Shown piece after piece: positions 24,099 to 33,697 of a stretch of 64,000 nt of DNA. The notes under the pieces were generated by a model. It worked only from the letters and a program-made list of their open reading frames with translations, ran no database searches and was not told where the DNA came from. Source of the DNA: Kribbella jiaozuonensis (GTDB lineage: Bacteria; Actinomycetota; Actinomycetes; Propionibacteriales; Kribbellaceae); assembly GCF_005233875.1 (NCBI RefSeq), contig NZ_SZPZ01000003.1, forward strand, positions 248,001-312,000, given 5' to 3'. Made by a program: the position numbers and the translations under genes. The stretch's first letter is position 1. Every line of letters begins with the position of its first letter.

Positions 24099-25804
24099 CC
24101 GAACCGATCCGCATCGGGAACGCGTCCGGGTTCTACGGAGACCGGTTCAGCGCGGTACACGAGATGCTGACCGGTGGACCGCTGGACGTGCTGACCGGCG
24201 ATTACCTGGCTGAGTTGACGATGCTCATCCTCGGTCGCGATCGGCTGAAGGATCCGTCGCTCGGCTACGCGCGGACGTTTCTCAAGCAGCTCGAGACAGG
24301 GCTGGGCGAGGCGCTGGATCGGGGCGTGAAGATCGTCAGCAATGCGGGTGGACTCAACCCGGCCGGGCTGGCGAAGGCGATCGCGGAGCTTGCGGACAAG
24401 CTGGGTTTGCAGCCGAAGATCGCGTACGTCGAGGGCGACGACCTTCTCCCCAGGGCCGAAGAGCTGGGGTTGGGGCAGCCCTTGACCACCAATGCCTACC
24501 TGGGTGCTTGGGGGATCGCCGAGGCGTTGCAGGCTGGTGCGGACGTCGTGGTGACGGGGCGGGTCACCGATGCGTCGGTGATCGTCGGGCCGGCGGCGGC
24601 GCATCACGGCTGGAAGCGAACGCAGTACGACGAACTTGCCGGCGCGGTCGTCGCGGGACATGTGATCGAGTGCGGCTGCCAGGCGACCGGTGGGAACTAC
24701 GCGTTCTTCAGCGAGATCCGCGACTTCGGGCGGCCGGGGTTTCCGATCGCGGAGATTGACGCGGACGGCAGCAGCGTGATCACCAAGCACGACAACACCG
24801 GCGGCGCGGTCACGATCGACACGGTCAAGGCGCAGCTGCTGTACGAGATCACCGGCGCCCGGTACGCCGGTCCGGACGTCACGACCCGCCTCGACACGAT
24901 CGAGCTTTCCGCGGACGGCCGCGACCGCATCAGGATCTCCGGCGTCCAGGGCGAGGCACCGCCGCCGACGTACAAGGTCTCGCTGAACAGCGTCGGCGGG
25001 TTCCGCAACGAGGTCGACTTCGTGCTCACCGGGCTGCAGCTGGAGCAGAAGGCCGAGCTGGTCCAGCGACAGCTCGAGCAGGCGCTGCCGAAGCGGCCGG
25101 CCGAGCTGAAGTGGTCACTGGCCTGGACCGAGAAGCCGAACGCCGAGTCCGAGGAGGAGGCGAGCGTCTTCCTGCGCTGCGCGGTGAAGGACCCGGATCC
25201 GAAGGTCGTCGGCCGGGCGTTCAGCAGCGCCGCGGTCGAGCTGGCGCTGGCGAGCTACCCCGGCTTCCACGTCACCGCGCCGCCCGGCGACGGTTCGCCG
25301 TACGGCGTGTTCCGGGCCGGGTACGTCGACATCCACGAGGTGGAGCATGTAGTCGTACTCCCCGACGGCACCCGCACGGTGATCGAGCCGGCCGCCGAGA
25401 CCGAACCGCTGGCTCCCGTCGACGACATCGAGGAGCCGATGCCGCTGCTCCAGCTGTCGAGCGGGCCGCCGCGGACACGAGAGGTCCCGCTCGGCCGCAT
25501 CGCCGGCGCGCGTTCCGGCGACAAGGGCGGCGACGCGAACGTCGGCGTGTGGGTGCGCGACGAGAAGGCGTGGCGCTGGCTCGCGCACACGCTCACGGTC
25601 GACCTCTTCAAGCAACTCTTGCCCGAGACGCAGCCGCTGACTGTGACTCGCTATCTTCTCCCCAACCTGTGGGCGGTGAACTTCGTCGTCGAGGGACTGC
25701 TGGGCGAGGGTGTTGCGGCGCAGGCCCGGTTCGACCCGCAGGCGAAGGCGGTCGGCGAGTGGTTGCGGTCCCGGTATGTCGACGTACCAGAGGTCCTGCT
25801 GTGA
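24095..25804 (+). CDS. atuA: Acyclic terpene utilisation protein AtuA-like (DUF1446)
   Basis: This is a 569-residue protein. It starts with IRIGNASGFYGDRFSA and has VKIVSNAGGLNPAGLA, VVVTGRVTDASVIVGPA and GCQATGGNYAFF, all hallmarks of the AtuA family. A C-terminal region from about 460 (VPLGRIAGARSGDKGGDANVG) is the second AtuA domain. AtuA is required for citronellol/geraniol use in Pseudomonas, though its exact reaction is unresolved. Coupling by 4-nt overlaps to acyl-CoA dehydrogenase and carboxylase genes fits a terpenoid or branched-acid pathway. Confidence 0.88.
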   Translation: MTEPIRIGNASGFYGDRFSAVHEMLTGGPLDVLTGDYLAELTMLILGRDRLKDPSLGYARTFLKQLETGLGEALDRGVKIVSNAGGLNPAGLAKAIAELADKLGLQPKIAYVEGDDLLPRAEELGLGQPLTTNAYLGAWGIAEALQAGADVVVTGRVTDASVIVGPAAAHHGWKRTQYDELAGAVVAGHVIECGCQATGGNYAFFSEIRDFGRPGFPIAEIDADGSSVITKHDNTGGAVTIDTVKAQLLYEITGARYAGPDVTTRLDTIELSADGRDRIRISGVQGEAPPPTYKVSLNSVGGFRNEVDFVLTGLQLEQKAELVQRQLEQALPKRPAELKWSLAWTEKPNAESEEEASVFLRCAVKDPDPKVVGRAFSSAAVELALASYPGFHVTAPPGDGSPYGVFRAGYVDIHEVEHVVVLPDGTRTVIEPAAETEPLAPVDDIEEPMPLLQLSSGPPRTREVPLGRIAGARSGDKGGDANVGVWVRDEKAWRWLAHTLTVDLFKQLLPETQPLTVTRYLLPNLWAVNFVVEGLLGEGVAAQARFDPQAKAVGEWLRSRYVDVPEVLL

Positions 25805-26913
25805 ACGACTACCGAGACTCCGTGCGGCACTTCATGGACGCCGAGGTGCTGCCTCAGCTCGACCAGTGGGAACGGGACGGCGAGCTGCCGCGGGAGCTGC
25901 ACAAGAAGGCGGGCGCAATCGGCCTGCTCGGCGTCGGCTTCCCGGAGTCGGTCGGTGGCGGCGGGGGATCATTGCTTGACGCAATCGATGTGGTCGAGGA
26001 GATGCATTACGCGGGTGGGTCCGGTGGGTTGGTCGCCTCGCTTCTCACCTGCGGGATCGCGCTTCCGCATATCGTTGCTGCTGGCAACGAGCAGCAGATC
26101 GAGCGGTGGGTTCGTCCCACGTTGAGCGGTGAGTTGATCGGGGCGCTGGCGATCACGGAGCCGGGTGGCGGGTCGGATGTGGCGTCTCTACGGACGACGG
26201 CTCGGCGCGAAGGTGATGTGTTCGTGGTGAATGGCGCGAAGACGTTCATCACGTCGGGGTGTCGGGCGGATTTTGTGACGACAGCCGTCCGGACCGGTGG
26301 TCCGGGTGCGCACGGGATCAGTCTGTTGGTGATCGAGCGCGGGTTCGAGGTGTCGCGGAAGCTGGAGAAGATGGGATGGCTGTGCTCGGACACAACTGAG
26401 CTGTCGTTCGCCGATGTTCGTGTGCCGGTCGAGAATCTGGTCGGGGCCGAGGGCTCGGGGTTCGTGCAGCTTGCGGTGAACTTCGTGGCTGAGCGGCTGA
26501 CGCTGGCTGTGCAGGCGTATGCGGGTGCTCAGCGGGCGCTTGATCTGGCGGTGGCCTGGTGCCGGGACCGGGAGACGTTCGGCAGGCCGTTGATTTCGCG
26601 GCAGACCGTGCAGCACACGCTGACCGAGATGGCTCGGCGGATCTCGGTCGCGCGGGTTTATGTGCGTGACGTGGCGCGGCGTGCGGATGCGGGCGAGGAC
26701 GTCATCGCCGAGACCTGTTTCGCGAAGAACACCGCGGTCGAAGCCGGGCAGTGGGTCTGCGATCAGGCGCTGCAGTTGCACGGCGGTCTCGGCTACATGC
26801 GGGAGGCCGAGGTCGAACGCCAGTACCGCGACCAGAAGATCCTCGCGATCGGCGGCGGCACCACGGAGATCCTGACGGGCCTGGCATCGAAGAGACTGGG
26901 GTTCACCGCATGA
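25801..26913 (+). CDS. Acyl-CoA dehydrogenase, isovaleryl/citronellyl-CoA type
   Basis: This 370-residue flavoenzyme desaturates an acyl-CoA at the alpha-beta position. It has ALAITEPGGGSDVASLRTTA (FAD/substrate), GAKTFITSGCRADF, and the C-terminal LQLHGGLGYMREAEVERQYRDQKI. The MCAD-type catalytic position (YEGTSEI) reads GGGTTEI here, without the Glu. A glutamate is instead present in NFVAERLTLAVQA, the position used by isovaleryl-CoA dehydrogenases. That favours a 3-methyl-branched substrate. It starts with GTG inside the AtuA stop. Confidence 0.88.
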   Translation: MNDYRDSVRHFMDAEVLPQLDQWERDGELPRELHKKAGAIGLLGVGFPESVGGGGGSLLDAIDVVEEMHYAGGSGGLVASLLTCGIALPHIVAAGNEQQIERWVRPTLSGELIGALAITEPGGGSDVASLRTTARREGDVFVVNGAKTFITSGCRADFVTTAVRTGGPGAHGISLLVIERGFEVSRKLEKMGWLCSDTTELSFADVRVPVENLVGAEGSGFVQLAVNFVAERLTLAVQAYAGAQRALDLAVAWCRDRETFGRPLISRQTVQHTLTEMARRISVARVYVRDVARRADAGEDVIAETCFAKNTAVEAGQWVCDQALQLHGGLGYMREAEVERQYRDQKILAIGGGTTEILTGLASKRLGFTA

Positions 26914-28463
26914 GTAACCGCGAGGCGATGCTGGAGAAGCTCGTCGCCCTCGACGCCGAACACGCGAAGGCACTGGCCGGCGGTGGCGAGAAGTACGTCG
27001 ACCGCCACCACAAGCGCGGCAAACTGCTCGCCCGGGAGCGGATCGAGCTGCTGCTCGACCCCGACTCGTACTTCCTCGAGCTGTCCCCGCTGGCCGGCTG
27101 GGGTTCGGACTTCACCGTCGGCGCGAGCCTGGTGACCGGGATCGGCGTCGTCGAGGGTGTCGAGTGCCTGATCACCGCGAACGACCCGACCGTCAAGGGC
27201 GGCGCGAGCAACCCGTGGACGCTGAAGAAGGCCCTGCGGTCGGACGAGATCGCACGGGCGAACCGGCTGCCGGTGATCAGCCTGGTCGAGTCCGGTGGCG
27301 CGGACCTGCCGACGCAGAAGGAGATCTTCATCCCCGGCGGCGCGATGTTCCGCAACCTGACCCGGCTGTCCGCCGAGGGGATCCCGACGATCGCGCTGGT
27401 GTTCGGCAACTCGACCGCGGGCGGTGCGTACATCCCCGGCATGAGCGATTACGTGGTGATGGTCGACGGCGGCGCGAAGGTGTTCCTGGCCGGGCCGCCG
27501 TTGGTGAAGATGGCGACCGGTGAGGACGCGGACGACGAGTCGCTCGGCGGCGCGTCGATGCACGCGCGACAGTCCGGGCTTGCGGATTACTTCGCCGTCG
27601 ACGAGCAGGACGCGATCCGGCTCGGGCGGCAGATCGTGTCCCGGCTGAACTGGCGCAAGCAGGGTCCGGCGCCCAAGCCGTCGTACGACGAACCGCTGCT
27701 CGACTCCGACGACCTGCTGGACATCGTGCCGGATGACCTGAAGATCCCGTTCGACCCGCGGGACGTGATTGCTCGCGTCGTGGACGGATCGGTGTTCGAC
27801 GAGTTCAAGCCGCTGTACGGGTCGTCGCTGGCGACCGGGTGGGCGTCGGTGCACGGGTACCCGGTCGGCATCCTCGCGAATGCGCGCGGCGTGCTGTTCA
27901 GCGAGGAGTCGCAGAAGGCCGCGCAGTTCATCCAGCTGGCGAACCGCGCGAACACGCCGCTGATCTTCCTGCACAACACCACCGGCTACATGGTCGGGCA
28001 GGAGTACGAGCAGGGCGGGATCATCAAGCACGGCGCGCAGATGATCAACGCGGTCTCGAACTCGAAGGTCCCGCATATCTCGATCCTGATGGGCGCGTCG
28101 TACGGCGCCGGGCACTACGGGATGTGTGGGCGGGCGTTCGATCCACGGTTCCTGTTCGCCTGGCCGTCGGCGAAGTCGGCGGTGATGGGGCCGCAGCAGC
28201 TGGCCGGCGTACTGTCGATCGTCGCGCGGGCCGCCGCGGAGGCGAAAGGGCAGCCGTACGACGAGAAGGCCGACGCGCAGATGCGGGCGTACGTTGAGGG
28301 GCAGATCGAGGCGGAATCGCTGCCGATGTTCCTCTCCGGCCGGTTGTACGACGACGGCGTGATCGACCCGCGCGATACCAGAACGGTGCTCGGCATCTGC
28401 CTGTCCGCCATCCACTCAGCCCCGGTCGAAGGCACCTCGTCCTTCGGCGTCTTCCGGATGTGA
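26910..28463 (+). CDS. Acyl-CoA carboxylase beta subunit (carboxyltransferase)
   Basis: This is a 517-residue carboxyltransferase subunit. The N-half has HKRGKLLARERIELLLDPDS, VESGGADLPTQKEIF and FGNSTAGGAYIPGMSDY. The C-half has LIFLHNTTGYMVGQEYEQGGIIKHGAQMI and FAWPSAKSAVMGPQQ. These match the methylcrotonyl/geranyl-CoA carboxylase branch better than the propionyl/acetyl branch. It pairs with the biotin-carrying alpha subunit next door (4-nt overlap). The AtuA context suggests geranyl-CoA, but methylcrotonyl-CoA cannot be excluded. Confidence 0.9.
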   Translation: MSNREAMLEKLVALDAEHAKALAGGGEKYVDRHHKRGKLLARERIELLLDPDSYFLELSPLAGWGSDFTVGASLVTGIGVVEGVECLITANDPTVKGGASNPWTLKKALRSDEIARANRLPVISLVESGGADLPTQKEIFIPGGAMFRNLTRLSAEGIPTIALVFGNSTAGGAYIPGMSDYVVMVDGGAKVFLAGPPLVKMATGEDADDESLGGASMHARQSGLADYFAVDEQDAIRLGRQIVSRLNWRKQGPAPKPSYDEPLLDSDDLLDIVPDDLKIPFDPRDVIARVVDGSVFDEFKPLYGSSLATGWASVHGYPVGILANARGVLFSEESQKAAQFIQLANRANTPLIFLHNTTGYMVGQEYEQGGIIKHGAQMINAVSNSKVPHISILMGASYGAGHYGMCGRAFDPRFLFAWPSAKSAVMGPQQLAGVLSIVARAAAEAKGQPYDEKADAQMRAYVEGQIEAESLPMFLSGRLYDDGVIDPRDTRTVLGICLSAIHSAPVEGTSSFGVFRM

Positions 28464-30370
28464 GGCGCATGTTCACAACTGTGTTGGTGGCGAACCGGGG
28501 TGAGATCGCTCGGCGGATCTTCCGTACGGCGCGATCGTTGGGGCTGTCCACGGTCGCGGTGTACTCGACGGCTGATGCGCGGATGCCGTTCGTGGACGAG
28601 GCGGACGCGGCGGTCGAGCTGCCCGGGAACACGCCTGGTGAGACGTATCTGCTGGCCGAGCTGATCGTCGAGGCGGCGGTGCGGGCGGGGGCGGACGCCG
28701 TACATCCGGGGTATGGGTTCTTGTCGGAGAACGCCGGGTTCGCGCGGGCGGTGATCGACGCGGGGCTGACGTGGATCGGGCCGCCGGTGGATGCGATCTC
28801 GTCGATGGGCTCGAAGATCGAGGCGAAGAAGCTGATGGCGGCGGCTGGGGTCCCGGTGCTGGCCGAGCTGACGCCGGCGGAGGTGTCGGCGGACGACCTG
28901 CCGGTGTTGGTGAAGGCGTCGGCCGGTGGTGGCGGGCGTGGGATGCGGGTGGTGTCGCGGCTGGAGGATCTGGCGGCGGAGATCGACGCGGCGCCGGCGG
29001 AAGCGCTGTCTGCCTTCGGGGATGGGACGGTGTTCTGCGAGCGGTACTTGGCTGGTGGTCACCACGTCGAGGTGCAGATCCTGGCGGACCAGCACGGGAC
29101 GATCTGGGCGGTGGGCGAGCGTGAGTGCTCGATCCAGCGCCGGCACCAGAAGGTCGTCGAGGAGGCGCCGAGCCCGCTCGTCGAGCGGATCCCGTCGATG
29201 CGCGCTGAGCTGTTTGAGGCGGCGCGCAAGGCTGCAGCCGCGATCAACTACGTGGGCGCGGGGACGGTCGAGTTCCTTGCGGACGACGCGGGGAGGTTCT
29301 ACTTCCTGGAGATGAACACCCGCCTCCAGGTCGAACACCCGGTCACCGAGGAGACCACCGGGCTGGATCTGGTCGAGCTGCAGTTCGCGGTCGCAGCCGG
29401 CGAGCAACTCCCGGCGAACCCACCGCCAACAGTCGGCCACGCAATCGAGGTCCGCCTGTACGCCGAGGACCCGTCAAACGACTGGACCCCGCAAACAGGA
29501 ACCCTCCACCGCTTCGAGGTACCGCCGAGCCTGCGGGTGGACTCGGGGGTTGTGGATGGCTCTGAGGTGACGCCGCACTACGACGCGATGTTGGCGAAGG
29601 TGATTGCGTCCGGGCCTGATCGGACCTCAGTCGCCAGGCAGCTCGCGGGTGCTCTGGAGCGGTCCAAGATCCACGGGCCTGGGACTAACCGGGATTTGCT
29701 GGTGTGGATTCTTCGGCATCCTGCGTTTCTGGCTGGTGAGACCGACACCGGGTTCTTCGACGAGCACGGGGTCGGGGAGAAGCTGGATGACGGCGTGGTG
29801 CGGGTTTCGGCGCTCGCCGCCGCGTTGGGTGATGCGGCGGGGCGCGTGGGGCCGGTGCGGGTGCCTAGTGGCTGGCGGAATCTGCGGTCGCAACCGCAGC
29901 GGAAGAGCTTCCGTGTGGGTGATGCGGTGCACGAGGTGGAGTACCAACTGACCCGTGAGGGACTAGTTGCTGAGGGCAACGTGCAGTTGGTGGAGAGCGG
30001 CCCGGCGCGGGTGGTGTTGCGGGTTGACGGCGTACGGCGGGTGTTCGACGTGGCGTCGTACGAAGGGCTGGTTTGTGTGGACTCGGCGCTGGGGAGTGTG
30101 AGTCTCACGCCGGTCGAGCGGTTCACGGATCCGGCGCTGCAGGTGGCGGCGGGGTCGTTGGTGGCGCCAATGCCGGGGACGGTGATCCGCGTCGGCGTAC
30201 AGATCGGCGACAAAGTTACCCAAGGGCAACCGCTGTTGTGGCTGGAAGCGATGAAGATGGAACACACGATCGCTGCTCCGGTCGACGGTGTGGTCGGTGA
30301 GCTCAAGGTGGAAGCGGGACAACAGGTCGAGGTCGGCGCCGTACTAGCGGTGGTTGGGGAGGAAGCATGA
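28460..30370 (+). CDS. Acyl-CoA carboxylase alpha subunit (biotin carboxylase plus BCCP)
   Basis: This 636-residue protein carboxylates biotin using ATP and bicarbonate. The biotin carboxylase domain (about 1-445) begins VLVANRGEIARRIFRTA, with the ATP-grasp glycine loop KASAGGGGRGMRVV and catalytic FLEMNTRLQVEHPVTEE. A linker/BT-type region follows. The C-terminal biotinyl domain carries EAMKMEH with the biotinylated lysine. GTG at 28460 overlaps the beta subunit; an ATG at 28469 would also work and starts nearer the domain. Confidence 0.92.
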   Translation: MRRMFTTVLVANRGEIARRIFRTARSLGLSTVAVYSTADARMPFVDEADAAVELPGNTPGETYLLAELIVEAAVRAGADAVHPGYGFLSENAGFARAVIDAGLTWIGPPVDAISSMGSKIEAKKLMAAAGVPVLAELTPAEVSADDLPVLVKASAGGGGRGMRVVSRLEDLAAEIDAAPAEALSAFGDGTVFCERYLAGGHHVEVQILADQHGTIWAVGERECSIQRRHQKVVEEAPSPLVERIPSMRAELFEAARKAAAAINYVGAGTVEFLADDAGRFYFLEMNTRLQVEHPVTEETTGLDLVELQFAVAAGEQLPANPPPTVGHAIEVRLYAEDPSNDWTPQTGTLHRFEVPPSLRVDSGVVDGSEVTPHYDAMLAKVIASGPDRTSVARQLAGALERSKIHGPGTNRDLLVWILRHPAFLAGETDTGFFDEHGVGEKLDDGVVRVSALAAALGDAAGRVGPVRVPSGWRNLRSQPQRKSFRVGDAVHEVEYQLTREGLVAEGNVQLVESGPARVVLRVDGVRRVFDVASYEGLVCVDSALGSVSLTPVERFTDPALQVAAGSLVAPMPGTVIRVGVQIGDKVTQGQPLLWLEAMKMEHTIAAPVDGVVGELKVEAGQQVEVGAVLAVVGEEA

Positions 30371-31524
30371 GCTTCGTCGAGTCCGAGGAACGCCGGGAGC
30401 TGCGGAAGGTCGTCAGCGACCTGGGCAAGAAGTACGGCTACGAGTGGTTCAACCGCCAGGCGCGATCCGGCGGGCACACGACCGAGCTGTGGCTGGAGGC
30501 CGGCAAGCTCGGGTACCTGGGCGTCAACCTCCCGGAGCAGTACGGCGGCGGAGGCGGCGGCATGGCCGACCTGTCGATCGTCGGGGAGGAGCTCGGCGCG
30601 GCCGGCTGCCCGCTGCTGATGCTGGTCGTCTCGCCGTCGATCTGCGGCACCGTGATCTCCCGCTTCGGCACCGACGAACAGAAGCAGACCTGGCTGCCCG
30701 GCCTGGCCGACGGTACGACGATCATGGCGTTCGCGATCACCGAGCCCGACGCCGGCTCGAACTCGCACCAGATCACCACGACCGCCCGCCGGACCGACGA
30801 CGGCTGGTCGCTGACCGGGCGCAAGGTCTTCATCTCCGGCCTCGACGTGGCGAAGGCGGTCCTGGTCGTCGGCCGGACCGAGGATGCGAAGACCGGCAAG
30901 CTCAAGCCGGCGTTGTTCATCGTGCCGACCGATGCGCCGGGCGTCGAGTTCAAGCAGATCGAGATGGACCTGATCAGCCCGGACAAGCAGTACGCCTTGT
31001 TCCTGGACGACGTACAGCTCCCGCGTGAAGCGCTCGTCGGCTCCGAGGACGCGGCGCTGATGCAGCTGTTCGCGGGACTCAATCCCGAGCGGATCATGGC
31101 GTCGGCGTTCGCGATCGGGATCGCGCGGCATGCGCTCGACAAGGCCACGGCGTACGTCAAGGAACGGCAGGTCTGGAAGACCCCGATCGGCGCTCATCAG
31201 GGTCTCGCGCATCCGCTCGCGCAGATCAAGATCGAGCTCGAACTGGCCCGGCTGATGATGCAGAAGGCCGCCGCGCTGTACGACGCGGGCGACGACATGG
31301 GTGCTGGCGAGGCCGCGAACATGGCGAAGTACGCCGCCGGCGAGGTCGCCGTACGGGCCACCGACCAGGCCGTCCAGTCGCTCGGCGGCAACGGTATGAC
31401 GATGGAGTACGGCGTCGCGTCGCTCGTCTCGGCCGCCCGCGCGACCCGGATCGCGCCGGTCAGCCGGGAGATGATCCTGAATTTCGTAGCACAGCACAGC
31501 CTGGGACTGCCCAAGTCGTACTAA
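30367..31524 (+). CDS. Acyl-CoA dehydrogenase, second of the operon
   Basis: This 385-residue flavoenzyme has MAFAITEPDAGSNSHQITTTARRT and GWSLTGRKVFISGLD, and a middle helix NPERIMASAFAIGIARHALD whose Glu lies in the isovaleryl-type catalytic position. The usual C-terminal YEGTSEI is replaced by RIAPVSREM. It differs clearly from the enzyme at 25801, so two chain types or two steps are likely. ATG at 30367 overlaps the carboxylase stop by 4 nt. Confidence 0.88.
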   Translation: MSFVESEERRELRKVVSDLGKKYGYEWFNRQARSGGHTTELWLEAGKLGYLGVNLPEQYGGGGGGMADLSIVGEELGAAGCPLLMLVVSPSICGTVISRFGTDEQKQTWLPGLADGTTIMAFAITEPDAGSNSHQITTTARRTDDGWSLTGRKVFISGLDVAKAVLVVGRTEDAKTGKLKPALFIVPTDAPGVEFKQIEMDLISPDKQYALFLDDVQLPREALVGSEDAALMQLFAGLNPERIMASAFAIGIARHALDKATAYVKERQVWKTPIGAHQGLAHPLAQIKIELELARLMMQKAAALYDAGDDMGAGEAANMAKYAAGEVAVRATDQAVQSLGGNGMTMEYGVASLVSAARATRIAPVSREMILNFVAQHSLGLPKSY

Positions 31525-31536
31525 GGAGTGGGGCCA

Positions 31537-33093
31537 ATGATCATCACCAGCGAGTTCCCGCCGGTCGAGGTGCTCGACGTACCGATCCATGACGCGGTCC
31601 TCGGCAGAGCCCAGGAGTTCGGCGATCGGCCCGCGATGGTCGACGGGGTCACCGGCGAAGAGATCAGCTACGCGCAGCTCGACCAGATGACCCGGCGGGT
31701 CGCGGCCGGCCTCGCCGAGCTCGGGATCCGGCACGGTGATGTGATCGCGCTCTACAGCCCGAACACGATCCTCTATCCGGTGGTGTTCTACGGCGCCACG
31801 CGCGCCGGCGCGACCGTGACCACGGTGAACGCGCTCTACACGGCGGACGAGCTGCACAAGCAGTTGGTCGACTCGAAGGCGAAGTTGCTGGTGACGATTT
31901 CGCTGTTCCTGCCGGTCGCGACCGCGGCGATCGAGGGCACGGACGTGTCAGAGATCTTCGTCTGCGACCAGGCCGAGGGCTATCGCTCGGTGACGGAGCT
32001 GCTTGCCTCCACGGCCCCGGAGCCGGAGGTGACGATCGATCCGGCTGAGGACGTTGCCGTGCTGCCGTACTCGAGCGGCACCACCGGCGCGGCCAAGGGC
32101 GTGATGCTGACGCACCGGAACATCGGGACGAACATCTCCCAGGCCGAGGTGATGATCACGCTCGCCGAAGAGGAGCGGATCATCGCGATCCTGCCGTTCT
32201 TCCACATCTATGGGCTTTCCGTGTTGATGAACCTGCCGCTGCGGCTGGGCGCGACCGTCGTCGTGCTGCCGAAGTTCGAGCTGCAGCAGTTCCTGACCAC
32301 GCTGGACGAGCAGCGGATCACGCGCGCGTTCGTGGCGCCGCCGGTGGTGCTGGCGCTGGCCAAGCACCCGGCCGTTGACGGTGTGAATCTGTCGGCCTTG
32401 AAGCACGTGACGTCCGCGGCGGCGCCGTTGGACGGGGAGCTGGCCGAGGCGTGTGCGAAGCGGCTCGGGCTGCACGCCGTACTGCAGGCCTACGGGATGA
32501 CGGAGTTGTCGCCGGGTACGCACGCCGTACCGCAGGACGACCCGGAGCCGCCGCCCGGTGCCGTCGGCAAGCTGTTCCCGTCGACCGAGATGCGGCTGGT
32601 CGGTGCCGATGGCAACGATGCGGACGAGGGCGAGATCTGGATCCGCGGGCCGCAGGTGATGAAGGGGTACCTCGGGCGCCCGGCCGACACCGACGCGACC
32701 ATCGACCGCGACGGGTGGCTGCACACAGGGGACATCGGGCGGGTCGACGCGCGTGGCTATCTGTACGTCGTGGATCGGGTGAAGGAACTGATCAAGTACC
32801 ACGGGTACCAGGTGCCGCCGGCCGAGCTCGAGGCGGTGTTGCTGACCGACGACCGGATCGCGGATGCGGCGGTGATCGGGGTCAGTGCTGACGGCAACGA
32901 AGTACCGAAGGCGTTCGTGGTGCCGATGCCGGGTGCCGAGCTGACCGAGGCGGACGTGATGGAGTACGTCGCCGCGCGGGTGGCGCCGTACAAGAAGATC
33001 CGGCAGGTGGAGTTCATCGAGGCGGTGCCGAAGGCGGCGTCGGGGAAGATCCTGCGGCGGGAACTGCGTGCTCGCGAGGCCGCGCGTGAGTGA
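31537..33093 (+). CDS. Acyl-CoA synthetase, 4-coumarate-CoA ligase family
   Basis: This 518-residue adenylate-forming enzyme activates a carboxylic acid to its CoA ester. The P-loop is LPYSSGTTGAAKGVMLTHRN near residue 170. It has YGMTELSPGTH, then GWLHTGDIGRVDARGYLYVVDR at the hinge. The C-terminal KAASGKILRREL carries the catalytic lysine. AAGGAG upstream of the ATG at 31537 is the strongest ribosome-binding site in the operon. It probably activates the acid that the upstream dehydrogenases and carboxylase process. Confidence 0.9.
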   Translation: MIITSEFPPVEVLDVPIHDAVLGRAQEFGDRPAMVDGVTGEEISYAQLDQMTRRVAAGLAELGIRHGDVIALYSPNTILYPVVFYGATRAGATVTTVNALYTADELHKQLVDSKAKLLVTISLFLPVATAAIEGTDVSEIFVCDQAEGYRSVTELLASTAPEPEVTIDPAEDVAVLPYSSGTTGAAKGVMLTHRNIGTNISQAEVMITLAEEERIIAILPFFHIYGLSVLMNLPLRLGATVVVLPKFELQQFLTTLDEQRITRAFVAPPVVLALAKHPAVDGVNLSALKHVTSAAAPLDGELAEACAKRLGLHAVLQAYGMTELSPGTHAVPQDDPEPPPGAVGKLFPSTEMRLVGADGNDADEGEIWIRGPQVMKGYLGRPADTDATIDRDGWLHTGDIGRVDARGYLYVVDRVKELIKYHGYQVPPAELEAVLLTDDRIADAAVIGVSADGNEVPKAFVVPMPGAELTEADVMEYVAARVAPYKKIRQVEFIEAVPKAASGKILRRELRAREAARE

Positions 33094-33697
33094 GGTGCTC
33101 AAGGCGCCGCAGCAGGACCGGTCGCGGGCAACCCGGCAGCGGTTGCTGGAGGCGGCGGTCGAGTCGCTGGCCGAGGTCGGGTACGCCGCGACGACGGTGA
33201 GCGTCGTCGCGACCCGGGCCGGGGTGTCGCGGGGGGCGGCGCAGCATCATTTTCCGACGCGGGCGGATCTGTTCGCGGCGGCTGTTGAGTACATGACCGA
33301 GGTGCGGTTGGCGGAGATCCGCGCGCAGGCCGCTGGGTTGCCGAGCGGGGCGGGGCGGACCGAGGCGATCGTCGGGATGCTGGCGGATGTGTACACCGGT
33401 CCGTTGTTCCGGGCTGCGCTGCATCTGTGGGTGGCGGCTTCGACCGAGGATGCGCTGCAGCGGCAGATCGTGCGGCTGGAGTCGCATGTGGGGCGGCAGG
33501 CGCATCGGGCGCTGCTGGAGGTGCTGGAGGTCAGCGAGCGGACGCCGGGGGTGCGAGAGACGGTGCAGGGGGTGCTGGACATGGCGCGTGGTCTGGGGCT
33601 GGCTGACTTGCTGACGGACGACAGCGCGCGCCGCCGCGGGATCGTGCGCCAGTGGAGCCGGATCCTGGATCAGGCTCTGCGCGAGCCGGGTGTGTGA
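33086..33697 (+). CDS. TetR family regulator of the acyl-CoA operon
   Basis: This is a 203-residue protein. The TetR domain covers about residues 10-60 (RSRATRQRLLEAAVESLAEVGYAATTVSVVATRAGVSRGAAQHHFPTRADLF is its span). The C-terminal ligand domain resembles those of fatty-acid-type TetR proteins. GTG at 33086 lies 8 nt inside the ligase gene. As the last gene of the operon it is placed to sense an acyl-CoA and repress the operon. Its 3' end overlaps the convergent AraC gene by 28 nt. Confidence 0.88.
   Translation: MSEVLKAPQQDRSRATRQRLLEAAVESLAEVGYAATTVSVVATRAGVSRGAAQHHFPTRADLFAAAVEYMTEVRLAEIRAQAAGLPSGAGRTEAIVGMLADVYTGPLFRAALHLWVAASTEDALQRQIVRLESHVGRQAHRALLEVLEVSERTPGVRETVQGVLDMARGLGLADLLTDDSARRRGIVRQWSRILDQALREPGV

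Noticed and set aside
29578..31857. A 759-codon minus-strand frame across the carboxylase, dehydrogenase and ligase genes
   Set aside because: It crosses three well-supported genes antisense and contains no domain.
23310..33697. A polyketide or other natural-product cluster
   Set aside because: The ligase, dehydrogenases and carboxylase lack carrier proteins and ketosynthases, and AtuA marks a catabolic operon.
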